DNA of 64,000 nucleotides from Candidatus Nitrotoga sp. BS (GTDB lineage Bacteria; Pseudomonadota; Gammaproteobacteria; Burkholderiales; Gallionellaceae). Of this stretch, positions 37,293 to 46,425 are shown in pieces. A program made the translations under genes and the position numbers. The stretch spans positions 1-64,000 of the forward strand of contig NZ_CAKMLL010000035.1 in the NCBI RefSeq assembly GCF_927797785.1, written 5' to 3'. Position 1 is the first letter of the stretch. The number at the start of each line of letters is the position of its first letter. The notes under the pieces were generated by a model, which was given only the letters and a program-made list of their open reading frames with translations, had not been told where the DNA came from and did no database searches.

Positions 37293-37973
37293 TTACTGGA
37301 TGATGAAAGAGGTAAATAGAACGCCTATGATGTTGCCATTTTCCTTGCTTTTGGGTTTTGCGTGTGCATCTTGTGAATCACCTGCATCGCTTAAGGCGGC
37401 AGGTGATTCTTTTTCGCTAACAGCTTCCACGAGACTTTCTGCGTTCACGCTCGATATGGCGTCGGGTTTTGCACTTGCACCCGAATTCGATTTAGGGAGA
37501 GCGGGCGAAGTGCGCAGGCCAAGCACAAATTCGGTTTCAGCAATTATTTCATTGACGAGTCTTTTTTTGCCTTGGGACGTAGTCAATTCTGAAGGGTGTT
37601 TACCGGACAGCAGTACCAACAGACGGCTACGAATTTCGGGCAAATTCTGCTTGATTTGTTCTTCTAGCTCTGCCTGAAATATTTTCAGTGAAATGCCGAT
37701 TTGTAAAAATTGATCCGCGTTCTCACGTTGCAAGTTAACCGTAAAAGGTTCCAGTGGAACAAATATTGGTTTTTCGGATAATTTTGCAGCCTTTTTTGCG
37801 CTCTTGTCATTGTGATTGTCGCCCTTGGTAAAATACCATCCTGCGCCGCCTGCTATCCCTAGCATCAAGACACTACCTATGATAATGAGCAATAATTTTT
37901 TGCTTTTTGGTTGTGTCTTGCCTTCAGCTGGCACGGCACTTGGATTTTCTTTTGCTGCTATTGGCTTTGCCAT
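37293..37973 (-). CDS. fliL: Flagellar basal-body protein FliL (with enlarged linker)
   Basis: 226 residues, longer than the usual 150–180. An N-terminal membrane helix (KKLLLIIIGSVLMLGIAGGA near 25–45) precedes the periplasmic stomatin-like domain, with PFTVNLQRENADQFLQIGIS near 75. A Ser/Ala/Glu-rich insert of about 55–60 residues (about 155–212) separates that domain from the conserved end VLFTSFIIQ. FliL stabilises the stator under load. Confidence 0.9.
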   Translation of the reverse strand: MAKPIAAKENPSAVPAEGKTQPKSKKLLLIIIGSVLMLGIAGGAGWYFTKGDNHNDKSAKKAAKLSEKPIFVPLEPFTVNLQRENADQFLQIGISLKIFQAELEEQIKQNLPEIRSRLLVLLSGKHPSELTTSQGKKRLVNEIIAETEFVLGLRTSPALPKSNSGASAKPDAISSVNAESLVEAVSEKESPAALSDAGDSQDAHAKPKSKENGNIIGVLFTSFIIQ

Positions 37974-38184
37974 TACTACTCCTTATTGCTGAGCTGAATT
38001 ATCAGATAAATTCAATTACTGGGATAACTGGAATAAGGCGGAAAATTCCCCCCAACTTGGTATTTAGTAATGCTTTTGTTTGATAGCGTGCTGCTCTATT
38101 CTTTTGACAGGTGGCCGGAAAGTCGTAGGTATCGCTATTTTTCTAGAAGAGGGACTCGACTCATTACCCTATTTTTGTGGCCTA
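37974..38184. other. Gap between fliK and fliL
   Basis: 211 bases without a gene, the largest gap within the fliF–fliQ run. A secondary promoter for fliLMNOPQR could lie here, but I see no convincing motif. Confidence 0.4.
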
Positions 38185-39207
38185 TCAGGCAAACGTATCC
38201 ACTAATCCCTGGTGGTGCCCATATCTGACTTGGGTACCGCCGACGAAAATAGTCTGATCTATTTTTGCTTGCCCGCCTTCTCTTTTGTGTTGTTGATCAG
38301 TCTGTTTCGTTTGCTGCTCTCTGGGGGGGTGGTCACTTACAGTGGCGTTGCCCAGCATGATTCCATTATCGGCCAGCATTTCACGAAGCTTAGGCATTGC
38401 TTGTTCTATCGCATCGCGAACAATGGCATGCGATGAAGTGAAGAGCGCAGTAGCTTGGTCACCGTTTACTTTTATTAATACATCCAGCGGGCCAAGTTGT
38501 GGCGGATTCAGATGCAGCTCTGCACTTTGTCCGTTCTGGGAAGTCACCCAAACGATCTTCTGGCTAAATTCATCAGCCCATGCCTGATTTGTCACGGGTA
38601 TGTTAATGGAAACTGGTATCGGTGAATTCAGGTTCGTGACATTTGACACCGAAGCTTGTAGTGCAACCAACGCCGTTGCATTAGGCTGTGGCGCGTTGAG
38701 CTGTGTGGTGAATTCGGGTGTGAGTTGTGCCTCGGTCAGTAATGTCATGCTTTTTCTGCTATTACCTTCATTAAATATTTCCAGTGCTGTTGCTGATTCG
38801 TTGTACTTTAAAGGCACGTTGCTCGTGGTGATTGATTGTGCATGATTGAGTGATACAGCTTCTGGTTGAGCAGGCTGCGTGCGTCTGATTTCAATTTGTG
38901 CGGCAACGATATTTGGCAACAAAGCTGCCAACATATCGTTGGGTAACGTGCTGACATCATCCGGTGTGAGTGCTTGCAGTTCGACAGGCTCCTCATTGCT
39001 GTCATCAGTTGTGAGTAGGTCATCCGTGGCGAAAGCGACAGGCAGACCGGTGCCAGGAGCATTGGATTTGTCAAGCGGGGCACTATCGGCTAGCTGGCGC
39101 GCCAGCACGTTGCCGAAAGGCTCTGTTGGTGCTGTGTTATTGCCCTCTGCTTTGGGCGTAAGTGTCGGCACAGTTGGCGAGGTCACTGGGATGGCTATGT
39201 TTTGCAT
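38185..39207 (-). CDS. fliK: Flagellar hook-length control protein FliK
   Basis: 340 residues. The N-terminal two thirds is low in conservation, rich in Pro, Thr and Asn. The C-terminal Flg_hook domain (about 215–320) reads WVTSQNGQSAELHLNPPQLG, PLDVLIKVNGDQATALFTSS and REMLADNGIMLGNATVSD, the family signature. Secreted ruler that switches export from hook to filament. It is followed in the operon by fliL and preceded by fliJ. Confidence 0.92.
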   Translation of the reverse strand: MQNIAIPVTSPTVPTLTPKAEGNNTAPTEPFGNVLARQLADSAPLDKSNAPGTGLPVAFATDDLLTTDDSNEEPVELQALTPDDVSTLPNDMLAALLPNIVAAQIEIRRTQPAQPEAVSLNHAQSITTSNVPLKYNESATALEIFNEGNSRKSMTLLTEAQLTPEFTTQLNAPQPNATALVALQASVSNVTNLNSPIPVSINIPVTNQAWADEFSQKIVWVTSQNGQSAELHLNPPQLGPLDVLIKVNGDQATALFTSSHAIVRDAIEQAMPKLREMLADNGIMLGNATVSDHPPREQQTKQTDQQHKREGGQAKIDQTIFVGGTQVRYGHHQGLVDTFA

Positions 39208-39221
39208 GATTACTCCTGATG

Positions 39222-39692
39222 TTAGATTATGTCTTTTGCGGCCATGGCCTCCATGGCCTTGAGTGCTGAGTGGCGCCCTGTGTGCTCGTCCTGTTGCCGC
39301 TGTTCCAGTTTTTCTTCCACTTTTTTTTCGCTTTCTAGATGACGTTGTGCCAACGTATCGAAGGATTTCATTTTTCGCTGCGTATTTGCCAGTTCGTTCC
39401 GTCCGGCGTTCATCGAGAGGCGTATTTGCTCAATGACATCGCGTTGTTGTGCAACTGCTTCGTCCAATCGACGGATAAAATCCTGGAAGTTGCGCAAACT
39501 AATTTGAGTGATACCGTTCTTGACTGATTGTTGCAATTGTGTCTGATAGTCTTTGCGATATTGTTCCAAGGTATGCAGCTTGGTTTGTGCGGCCTGCTGC
39601 TGCTGGATTATCTGGCCGAATTTTCGGGTGGCATCATCGTTTTTTTGATGTGCTAAATGTACTAGCGGCTGCATGGAAAATATCTTGGTCAT
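39222..39692 (-). CDS. fliJ: Flagellar export chaperone FliJ
   Basis: 156 residues, almost entirely coiled coil with heptads of Gln, Leu and Glu and many basic residues, as expected for the FliJ stalk of the export ATPase. Start QPLVHLAHQKNDDATRKFGQ fits the family. Gene order fliI–fliJ–fliK supports the call. Confidence 0.88.
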   Translation of the reverse strand: MTKIFSMQPLVHLAHQKNDDATRKFGQIIQQQQAAQTKLHTLEQYRKDYQTQLQQSVKNGITQISLRNFQDFIRRLDEAVAQQRDVIEQIRLSMNAGRNELANTQRKMKSFDTLAQRHLESEKKVEEKLEQRQQDEHTGRHSALKAMEAMAAKDII

Positions 39693-39704
39693 GGTTTAGT
39701 TGCC

Positions 39705-41150
39705 TCAGTGCAGATTCTCAAATAGATGACTAAATGCGGCGACGCCACTAGCGTAGGGTTCGCGCTCGAACATGCCTTGCTTGAGGAAGCGTTCCATATA
39801 GGGATAGAGCGCAAGCCCTTCGTCTAATAGTGGATCGCTGCCACTGACATATGCGCCGACGCTGATCAAATCGTGGTTGCGTTGGTAATGTGCATACAAA
39901 TGTTTAAAACGGTTTACCAGAGTGAAATGCTGTTCTGTCACAAGACTGCTCATAGCGCGGCTAATAGAGGCTTCTATGTCTATGGCCGGGTAATGACCTT
40001 GTTCAGCCAAGCGGCGCGATAACACGATATGGCCATCCAAAATAGCACGTGCGCTATCGGCTATGGGGTCTTGTTGGTCGTCACCTTCAGTTAGTACAGT
40101 ATAAAATGCGGTGATCGAGCCACCACCTTCCGATCCATTACCGGCACGCTCCACCAGTTGAGGCAGCTTGGCAAATACCGACGGCGGATACCCCTTGGTG
40201 GCGGGCGGTTCACCAATTGCCAGTGCAATTTCACGTTGCGCCATCGCATATCGGGTGAGCGAATCCATAATCAGCAATACATGCTTGCCTTGACCACGAA
40301 AATATTCGGCTATAGTTGTTGCATAGGCGGCACCTTGTAGGCGCATCAGTGGGCTGGTGTCGGCAGGAGCAGCGACCACAACAGAACGCGCCATGCCTTC
40401 AGTTCCCAGAATGTGAGTGATAAATTCCTTCACCTCGCGCCCGCGCTCGCCGATTAATCCCACTACGATGACATCGGCGCTTGTGTACCGTGCCATCATG
40501 CCGAGTAACACACTTTTGCCTACGCCACTACCAGCGAACAGTCCCATACGTTGGCCGCGACCGACAGTGAGTAGATTATTAATCGCTCGAACGCCGACAT
40601 CCAGAACATCTTGGATCGGTGCGCGATTCAGTGGATTGATGGGACGGCTTTGCGAGGGTGCGGTTGTTTCTGCCATTAACGGCCCTAACTGATCCAATGG
40701 GCGACCCGCCCCATCCAGTACTCGGCCAAGTAATTTGTCGCCTACCGGCAAGTGGCGTGTGTGATCAGTCGCACGCCGCCGGAAAGTACGCTGTTTGCCG
40801 CCCAGCAGTGGTGTGCTCATCGGTTCTAGTGGCACTACGCGCGCGCCGGGTATAAGGCCCTGAACATCGTTTTCTGGCATGAGAAATATTTTTTCCCCAG
40901 AGAAACCGACCACTTCCGCTTCGACTCGATTGTTGGGTAATTCGATCACACAGGTGCTGCCAACCGCCATCTTCAATCCGACTGCTTCCATCACAAGTCC
41001 GGTGACCTTGGTTAAGCGGCCACTGATTAACAAAAGTTTGCTCTGCGCGATTAAATCCTGGTTGTCTTGCAAATAGGCTTGCCAATTCTTGGCGTGCTCG
41101 CCCATGGGAGTCAAAATGTCTGAGGGGATCGGGACGATAGGGGAGGTCAT
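39705..41150 (-). CDS. fliI: Flagellum-specific export ATPase FliI
   Basis: 481 residues from ATG 41150 (ATGA overlap with fliH); an ATG at 41162 would add four residues. Walker A is [20 protein letters not shown] near residue 180, Walker [21 protein letters not shown] near 270, and [20 protein letters not shown] near 315 is the signature of type III export ATPases. Forms a cytoplasmic hexamer with FliH and FliJ. Confidence 0.96.
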   Translation of the reverse strand: MTSPIVPIPSDILTPMGEHAKNWQAYLQDNQDLIAQSKLLLISGRLTKVTGLVMEAVGLKMAVGSTCVIELPNNRVEAEVVGFSGEKIFLMPENDVQGLIPGARVVPLEPMSTPLLGGKQRTFRRRATDHTRHLPVGDKLLGRVLDGAGRPLDQLGPLMAETTAPSQSRPINPLNRAPIQDVLDVGVRAINNLLTVGRGQRMGLFAGSGVGKSVLLGMMARYTSADVIVVGLIGERGREVKEFITHILGTEGMARSVVVAAPADTSPLMRLQGAAYATTIAEYFRGQGKHVLLIMDSLTRYAMAQREIALAIGEPPATKGYPPSVFAKLPQLVERAGNGSEGGGSITAFYTVLTEGDDQQDPIADSARAILDGHIVLSRRLAEQGHYPAIDIEASISRAMSSLVTEQHFTLVNRFKHLYAHYQRNHDLISVGAYVSGSDPLLDEGLALYPYMERFLKQGMFEREPYASGVAAFSHLFENLH

Positions 41151-41773
41151 GATTCCAGCCATGCGTTGTCTTGACCTATAGAGGCGACTATTCGATGCCA
41201 GCGTTTGGGCAGAGTAGCGTCAATCTGGCTATGTGCCGTTTCTACACGGCAACCCCCACGTTCAATTTGGTCATCCTCGAAAACTTTCCAACCGGTTTGG
41301 AGCAGTTGCTCACCCATGCTGGTGCGCAGTAATGTTGCATCGTCACTATGCAATACAAGATGGGCGTTTTGATTGAAATATGGCAGTTCACCAATAGCTG
41401 TGCGCACTACACTTAAGAGCAGCTCAGGTTTGATTTTGAGTGATTGTTGAAGCATTTGTTTAGCAATTTCTAATGACATGTTCAGCAAGTCCTGTGCGAT
41501 CTGCTGATCCATTTGCTGCAATTCCTTGCTTAGTGATTCCAGCATCTTTGCTATACGCTGCGTTTCAATGCCAGCCTGTTTCATGCCTTCGGCATAACCA
41601 GCTTGATAGCCTTCTTTTTGCGCCTGTATATGGATATTTTCAATCTCGGCCGCAGTGGGTAGCTCGATCACGGGTGGGGGTGGAGGAGCCGTTTCCTTCA
41701 CTATATCGAAGGCAGGCAGCTCCCAGCGCTGATAGGCGGTGAGGTGTTCCTTGGGGGTGACAGTATCAGGCAT
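41147..41773 (-). CDS. fliH: Flagellar export regulator FliH
   Basis: 208 residues; negative regulator and tether of FliI. A helical AxxxG-rich stretch ([20 protein letters not shown] near 54) and the C-terminal V-ATPase E-subunit-like domain are seen. It overlaps fliG by 8 bp at its start and fliI by 4 bp at its end. Confidence 0.9.
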   Translation of the reverse strand: MPDTVTPKEHLTAYQRWELPAFDIVKETAPPPPPVIELPTAAEIENIHIQAQKEGYQAGYAEGMKQAGIETQRIAKMLESLSKELQQMDQQIAQDLLNMSLEIAKQMLQQSLKIKPELLLSVVRTAIGELPYFNQNAHLVLHSDDATLLRTSMGEQLLQTGWKVFEDDQIERGGCRVETAHSQIDATLPKRWHRIVASIGQDNAWLES

Positions 41774-42764
41774 AGGATTCTTCTCCCCCTGGCCCGCCTA
41801 GAGTTATCTGCCCTTCCTCTGCAAGACGTTGTACTGTTCTCAGGATTTCTTTTTGTTCCGCTTCTACTTCGCTTACCTTGACAGGCCCTTTTCCACTCAA
41901 ATCTTCGCGCAGCGCGTCACCGGCGCGTTGCGACATATTTTTGAAGATTTTTTCACGCAATTCTTCGCTCGCACCTTTAAGTGCCACAATGAGCGATTCG
42001 GATTGAACCTCCCGTAGAATGAGTTGAATGCTGCGGTCTTCCACTTCCAGCAGGTTTTCAAAGACGAACATTTGATCAAGAATATTTTGCGCCAAGTCGG
42101 CGTCATGACTGCGGACTATTTCAATGACGAGACCTTCTTGCACACTGCCCATGAAGTTGAGGATTTTCGCTGCGGTTTTAACCCCGCCCTTAATGCGCTT
42201 CTTGTTAACCGCGTTGCCAGTCAATAGTTTGGTTAATACATCGTTAAGTTCACGTAGCGCGGTGGGCTGCACCCCATCCAGCGTGGCAATGCGCAATATA
42301 ACGTCGCTGCGCGTACGTTCGGTCAACAAACCCAGGACACCGGCAGCCATATCCGGCTCGAGATGCACAAGGATGGCAGCTATGATTTGCGGGTGTTCAT
42401 TGGCGACCAGCTCGGCGACCGATGCCGGATCCATCCATTTCAGACTTTCTATGCCACTAGTGTCGCTATTGTGCAAGATGCGATCGAGTAAGCCGGCTGC
42501 CTTGTCGTCTCCCAGCGCTTTGGTCAGCATGGTCCGGATATAATCACTGGCATCCATGCCGATCGTAGTTTTTTGTGCAGCGATCTCGTGAAACTCTTCG
42601 AAAACCTCGCTAACCTGTTCGTGCGTCGTGTTTTTGAGCGTTATCATAGCGGAACTAATCTTTTGCACTTCTCTCGGTTCGAGATATTTAAGTACCTCTG
42701 CTGCCTCGTTCTCGCCGAGTGTCATGAGCAGAATTGCACTTTTAATAACGCCTGCATCACTCAT
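41766..42764 (-). CDS. fliG: Flagellar motor switch protein FliG
   Basis: 332 residues, standard length. The armadillo middle domain has VAELVANEHPQIIAAILVHL (the EHPQ motif, near 118). The C-terminal charged torque helix reads IQLILREVQSESLIVALKGA and EELREKIFKNMSQRAGDALR. Binds FliF, FliM and the stator. Overlaps fliF by 8 bp. Confidence 0.96.
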   Translation of the reverse strand: MSDAGVIKSAILLMTLGENEAAEVLKYLEPREVQKISSAMITLKNTTHEQVSEVFEEFHEIAAQKTTIGMDASDYIRTMLTKALGDDKAAGLLDRILHNSDTSGIESLKWMDPASVAELVANEHPQIIAAILVHLEPDMAAGVLGLLTERTRSDVILRIATLDGVQPTALRELNDVLTKLLTGNAVNKKRIKGGVKTAAKILNFMGSVQEGLVIEIVRSHDADLAQNILDQMFVFENLLEVEDRSIQLILREVQSESLIVALKGASEELREKIFKNMSQRAGDALREDLSGKGPVKVSEVEAEQKEILRTVQRLAEEGQITLGGPGGEESYA

Positions 42765-44394
42765 TATTATTCACCCATCCCTGAACGACTGATGCCACGA
42801 TCTTGGGATCTTGTCCTGCTATAATTTTTGCGTTCTCAATATTATTTTTATGAATGCTATTAACTTGTTGTATTTCGTCTTTCGCTGCGTCATCTTCCTT
42901 AGCCGCAGCTTGCGGGGCAATATCAGTTTCGCTCGCCACTGCTGGTGTAGACGCGGCGGAAAAATTTCTGAGAGCTGGACGAATAACACCGAATAGCAGA
43001 TACAGTCCGATGCCTGTGATTAGCAGATACTTCAGTAAATCCTTTGCCAACGCTATCATCTCTGGCTGTTTCCAGAAGGGTTCTTCTGGAACGATAACTT
43101 CCTGCTCAACACTGAAGGCGCTGTTTAGAACGTTCAGGCTGTCACCGCGACTAACGTTAAACCCCATGGCGTCTTTCACCAGCGCGGTGATTTGCTCTTT
43201 TTCACTGTCGTTAAGCGGTTTAGAGCTTACCTTCCCTTTTTTATCTGTAACGGTGCGATTGTTTAGCACGACTGCAACTGATAAGCGCTTAATGCTGCCT
43301 ACAGGCAATTTGGTGTGGCGGATGGTGCGATCCACTTCATAATTGACGGTGGATTCTTTGAGAGAGCTTGTCACACCAGTAGCTGTTGCAGCTGCCACTG
43401 AGCTGGCCGGGGCGACGATAGGTGCAGTGGCAGGGATTGGTGGCTGATTCGATAATGCGCCTGGTACGCCAGACGCATTTTGGCCACCACCATTCTTCGA
43501 ATCCGTGGTTTGCTGGCTGCGTAAAGTAGAATCTTTCGGATCTTGGTTGGGTTTGTAGCTTTCGGCAGTCTGCTCGGTTTGCGCGAAATCAATGTCTGCT
43601 GTGACTTGCGCTCGCACATTGTTAGCGCCGATCAATGGTGCGATGATGGCTTCAATACGCTTAATATAGTCCTGTTCAATTTGCCGCACGTAACTAATTT
43701 GAGTTGCATCCATCTGCCCAGCTTTGTCAGTTTTGGAAGAGCTTAGCAACGCCCCGCTTTGGTCTACAACGGTAACATTTTTGGCGGGCATATCCGGCAC
43801 ACTGCTGGAAATCAGGTGCACGATGCCGCTTATCTGGCTGCCATCCAAAGTGCGTCCAGGGTACAGTGTTAGCACCACGGATGCGCCTGGTTGCTGCTTT
43901 TCTTTCACAAATACAGTGGGTTTCGGTATGGCTAGATGCACGCGCGCGCTTTGCACCGAAGCCAACGTTTGCACCGAACGTGCTAACTCACCTTCCAAAG
44001 CACGTTGGTAATTCATCTGCTCGAGAAATTGGCTGGTGCCGAATTTCTGATTTTCCATCGACTCGAACCCGACCAAGCTACCCTTAGGTAAGCCCTGTGA
44101 AGCCATGCGCAAGCGCACTTCGTGTACCTGATCGGCGGGAACCAGCAAGGCACCACCGCCTTCAGTGAATTTATAAGGTACGTTCATTTGTTGCAGCGCT
44201 TCGATAATAGCCCCGCCATCGCGATCGGAAAGATTGCCATATAATACGCGGTAATCAGGGGTTTTTCCCCACACCCACATGCCGAATATCAGCGCAGCCA
44301 TGGCCGCAACAGCGACCATTAGGCCTATGCTTTGCTTGCTATTGAACCCGCCTAGCGATTCCATCAATGTAGGGGTTAGATTGTTTTCTGCCAT
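42757..44394 (-). CDS. fliF: Flagellar MS-ring protein FliF
   Basis: 545 residues. TM1 (SIGLMVAVAAMAALIFGMWV near 20–40), the ring-building motifs (YRVLYGNLSDRDGGAIIEAL; GVNEQ-like NYQRALEGELARSVQTLASV), a Ser/Pro/Ala-rich periplasmic insert near 290–345, and TM2 near 440–460. The C-terminal FliG-binding tail is present. First gene of the minus-strand fli operon. Confidence 0.96.
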   Translation of the reverse strand: MAENNLTPTLMESLGGFNSKQSIGLMVAVAAMAALIFGMWVWGKTPDYRVLYGNLSDRDGGAIIEALQQMNVPYKFTEGGGALLVPADQVHEVRLRMASQGLPKGSLVGFESMENQKFGTSQFLEQMNYQRALEGELARSVQTLASVQSARVHLAIPKPTVFVKEKQQPGASVVLTLYPGRTLDGSQISGIVHLISSSVPDMPAKNVTVVDQSGALLSSSKTDKAGQMDATQISYVRQIEQDYIKRIEAIIAPLIGANNVRAQVTADIDFAQTEQTAESYKPNQDPKDSTLRSQQTTDSKNGGGQNASGVPGALSNQPPIPATAPIVAPASSVAAATATGVTSSLKESTVNYEVDRTIRHTKLPVGSIKRLSVAVVLNNRTVTDKKGKVSSKPLNDSEKEQITALVKDAMGFNVSRGDSLNVLNSAFSVEQEVIVPEEPFWKQPEMIALAKDLLKYLLITGIGLYLLFGVIRPALRNFSAASTPAVASETDIAPQAAAKEDDAAKDEIQQVNSIHKNNIENAKIIAGQDPKIVASVVQGWVNNNE

Positions 44395-44784
44395 TTTATT
44401 CGCCGTAATTTTTATTTATTCTATTTTGGAACAAAAGGTAAATATCCTAAGCTGTGCCAGTAGTGCGTTCCATTAAAACAATTAATAATGATTCTGATCG
44501 GATTGAGCTCGTCGAAGCCCAGTATTGGCCTGGGACTAGCGGTTCGACAAGCTCACCTCGACATATCATTACTACTGTAGTGGTGTGTGAGCAGCTCTCA
44601 TGCAAAATGTCTGTTGTTTCATGATCTAAAAGTACATGACTAATCTAGTACACACATGCTATGCATTATCGCTAGACGCATCAAACGCGATACTGTGAAA
44701 AGCGAGAATATTCTGCTGCTTTTCTGACTCTTAAATTGAGAGTGCGGGTGATAACGTGCAAGTTACAAATAGTAGAGGTGAATT
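44395..44784. other. Divergent control region between fliF and fliE
   Basis: 390 bases that must drive fliF leftwards and fliE rightwards. It contains an inverted repeat (44504–44516 TGAGCTCGTCGAA with 44543–44555 TTCGACAAGCTCA, 12 of 13 paired) enclosing a smaller CCCAG…CTGGG hairpin. A GG-N10-GC pair occurs at about 44743–44757, but the other sigma-54 positions do not fit. No gene seen. Confidence 0.5.
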
Positions 44785-45105
44785 ATGAAAGTCTCTGGAG
44801 TGGATAGTTTACTGACTGAAATGCGTGCTGCGATGATCTTGGCGCAGGGTGGGGCTGCACCGAAAGCCGCTACGGGTACAACGACAGATTTTGCCAGCGT
44901 GCTGAAATCTTCACTGGATGGCGTGGCTCAAGTGCAAAATCACGCCATATCCATGCAAAAGGCATTTGTGCGTGGGGATGATAAGGTTAGCTTGAGCGAC
45001 GTGATGATAGATGGGCAAAAGGCGAACATTGCCTTTCAAGCTACTCTTCAGGTTCGTAACAAGGTGATCGCTGCCTATAACGATATTATGAATATGCAGG
45101 TCTAA
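44785..45105 (+). CDS. fliE: Flagellar hook-basal body protein FliE
   Basis: 106 residues; joins the MS ring to the rod. The conserved C-terminal half reads VSLSDVMIDGQKANIAFQAT and VRNKVIAAYNDIMNMQV. AGAGGTG precedes the ATG by 6 bases. It is divergent from fliF, the usual order being fliEFG in one direction, so the operon has been split here. Confidence 0.95.
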   Translation: MKVSGVDSLLTEMRAAMILAQGGAAPKAATGTTTDFASVLKSSLDGVAQVQNHAISMQKAFVRGDDKVSLSDVMIDGQKANIAFQATLQVRNKVIAAYNDIMNMQV

Positions 45106-45174
45106 CACTCGTCGAGCACAGCATGAGATTGATGTAAGCAGTACCCTAAGCTGCATGGAGATGGTTCGTGCGTA

Positions 45175-45936
45175 TTAACCGTGCGTCAGTCTTTCGCTTT
45201 GCAGATGGGTAAGGTAGCGTTGCAGCAGGATAGCCATCGTGCCATTCAAGTGGATGAATTCACATCCGGCACGTTTCTTGACTTCACCATTGTGCATGGT
45301 AATTATAAAAATATTTTTTACGAGTATAGTAGCAGTCAGCAAGCCAACATTCGGCAGTTGAATATTGCAGACTGAATAAACTTTTCCCGGCTGAAATTCG
45401 GTGTCGTGTTCTTCGCATACCAGAGCTACGCCCCCGCCACCGATATCCATGATGGTTGGGCAACACTTGAGAACGGGAGTGCCCGGCTTTGTTGGAATGA
45501 CACAAGTGAGCGGTTTTTTCACGGGGACTAGCAATCGGAAATAATCGCGTCTCTGTATGTGCAACAGGCTATTTGGCATCGGCAAACAAAAAGTTTTTTT
45601 ATTTTTAAAACAAGTGCTCTCGATGCTGTGTGCTACGAACTGCACTTTTACCTGAAGGTATGAACTAACGAAGATTATTTTATTACTTGCTAGAATACGC
45701 AGATTGTCTGTTTCTCTGGGGCTTACATCAAGCCACACATTTTGCTCGTCAACGCCGAGCAGTGAGGTCATGATGAAATCATTTTCATCATCGTAGTAAA
45801 GTGCCGCGAGTGATCTGGTTCGCGCAATGCCGCGCAGGATAGACTGAATTTCAATATTCGAGTGTATGCGGAATTCACTGTCCTCACCATCGGAAAGCAG
45901 TTCTATTTTTAACGGAATTTCTTTTTCTTTGGCCAT
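45175..45936 (-). CDS. YcgR-like PilZ flagellar brake protein
   Basis: 253 residues from ATG 45936 (AGGTG 4 bases upstream); an in-frame TTG at 45951 is less likely. An N-terminal YcgR domain (about 1–110) is followed by a PilZ domain with the c-di-GMP arginines in QRRDYFRLLVPVKKPL near 127 and the second motif TIMDIGGGGVALVCEEHD near 160. It would bind c-di-GMP and slow the motor at FliG/FliM. It converges on fliE. Confidence 0.9.
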   Translation of the reverse strand: MAKEKEIPLKIELLSDGEDSEFRIHSNIEIQSILRGIARTRSLAALYYDDENDFIMTSLLGVDEQNVWLDVSPRETDNLRILASNKIIFVSSYLQVKVQFVAHSIESTCFKNKKTFCLPMPNSLLHIQRRDYFRLLVPVKKPLTCVIPTKPGTPVLKCCPTIMDIGGGGVALVCEEHDTEFQPGKVYSVCNIQLPNVGLLTATILVKNIFIITMHNGEVKKRAGCEFIHLNGTMAILLQRYLTHLQSERLTHG

Positions 45937-46125
45937 GCAGCACCTAATCAAAATTTATACACACTTTAAGTATAGCGATACTTTTTTTCGGCTATGCCTA
46001 AATTAAAGGGGTGTTTTATACGCTTCAAACGGTATTATCAAGTGAAAAGTTTCGCTACGACCAGAGTAAAGTTGCGGCGTTTGATAAAGAGTTGGATTCA
46101 GGTGAATCCGCCGATGGTGTAACCG

Positions 46126-46425
46126 TTACATTTTTTGATCAGATTTTACATTTGCTGGAATTTCCCCATGCTCCAAGCGGTATAGCCAAGCTAGTAGTTC
46201 CGCCACAGCCAGATAAAGCTGCGGTGGAATGTGCTGATCCAGTTCAACCTGCATCAGCAATCCTACCAAATCCTCCGATTCATGAACAAACACGCCATTT
46301 TCTTTGGCGCGTTTGATTATAGCTTGCGCGATTAAGCCACGCCCCTGCGCCACAACTTTGGGAGCAGAATCGTGCCCGTTATAAGCCAGTGCGACAGCCA
46401 TTTGGCGTTTATCGGGTGGATTCAT
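46126..46425 (-). CDS. FlhB C-terminal-like protein
   Basis: 99 residues matching only the cytoplasmic C-terminal domain of FlhB/EscU export-switch proteins: RQMAVALAYNGHDSAPKVVA near the start, then AIIKRAKENGVFVHESEDL and IPPQLYLAVAELLAWLYRL. The NPTH autocleavage site and the membrane part are absent. Such stand-alone copies are known in several flagellated bacteria; their role is unclear. It overlaps the FliK-like gene by 17 bp, so the two are likely made together. Confidence 0.9.
   Translation of the reverse strand: MNPPDKRQMAVALAYNGHDSAPKVVAQGRGLIAQAIIKRAKENGVFVHESEDLVGLLMQVELDQHIPPQLYLAVAELLAWLYRLEHGEIPANVKSDQKM

Noticed and set aside
44740-44760. GG-N10-GC pair upstream of fliE as a sigma-54 promoter
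   Set aside because: Only the invariant GG and GC fit; the rest of the TGGCAC and TTGC boxes does not, and such pairs occur by chance.
46011-46316. 101-codon plus-strand frame
   Set aside because: Mostly antisense to the FlhB-C-like gene, which has clear family motifs on the other strand.
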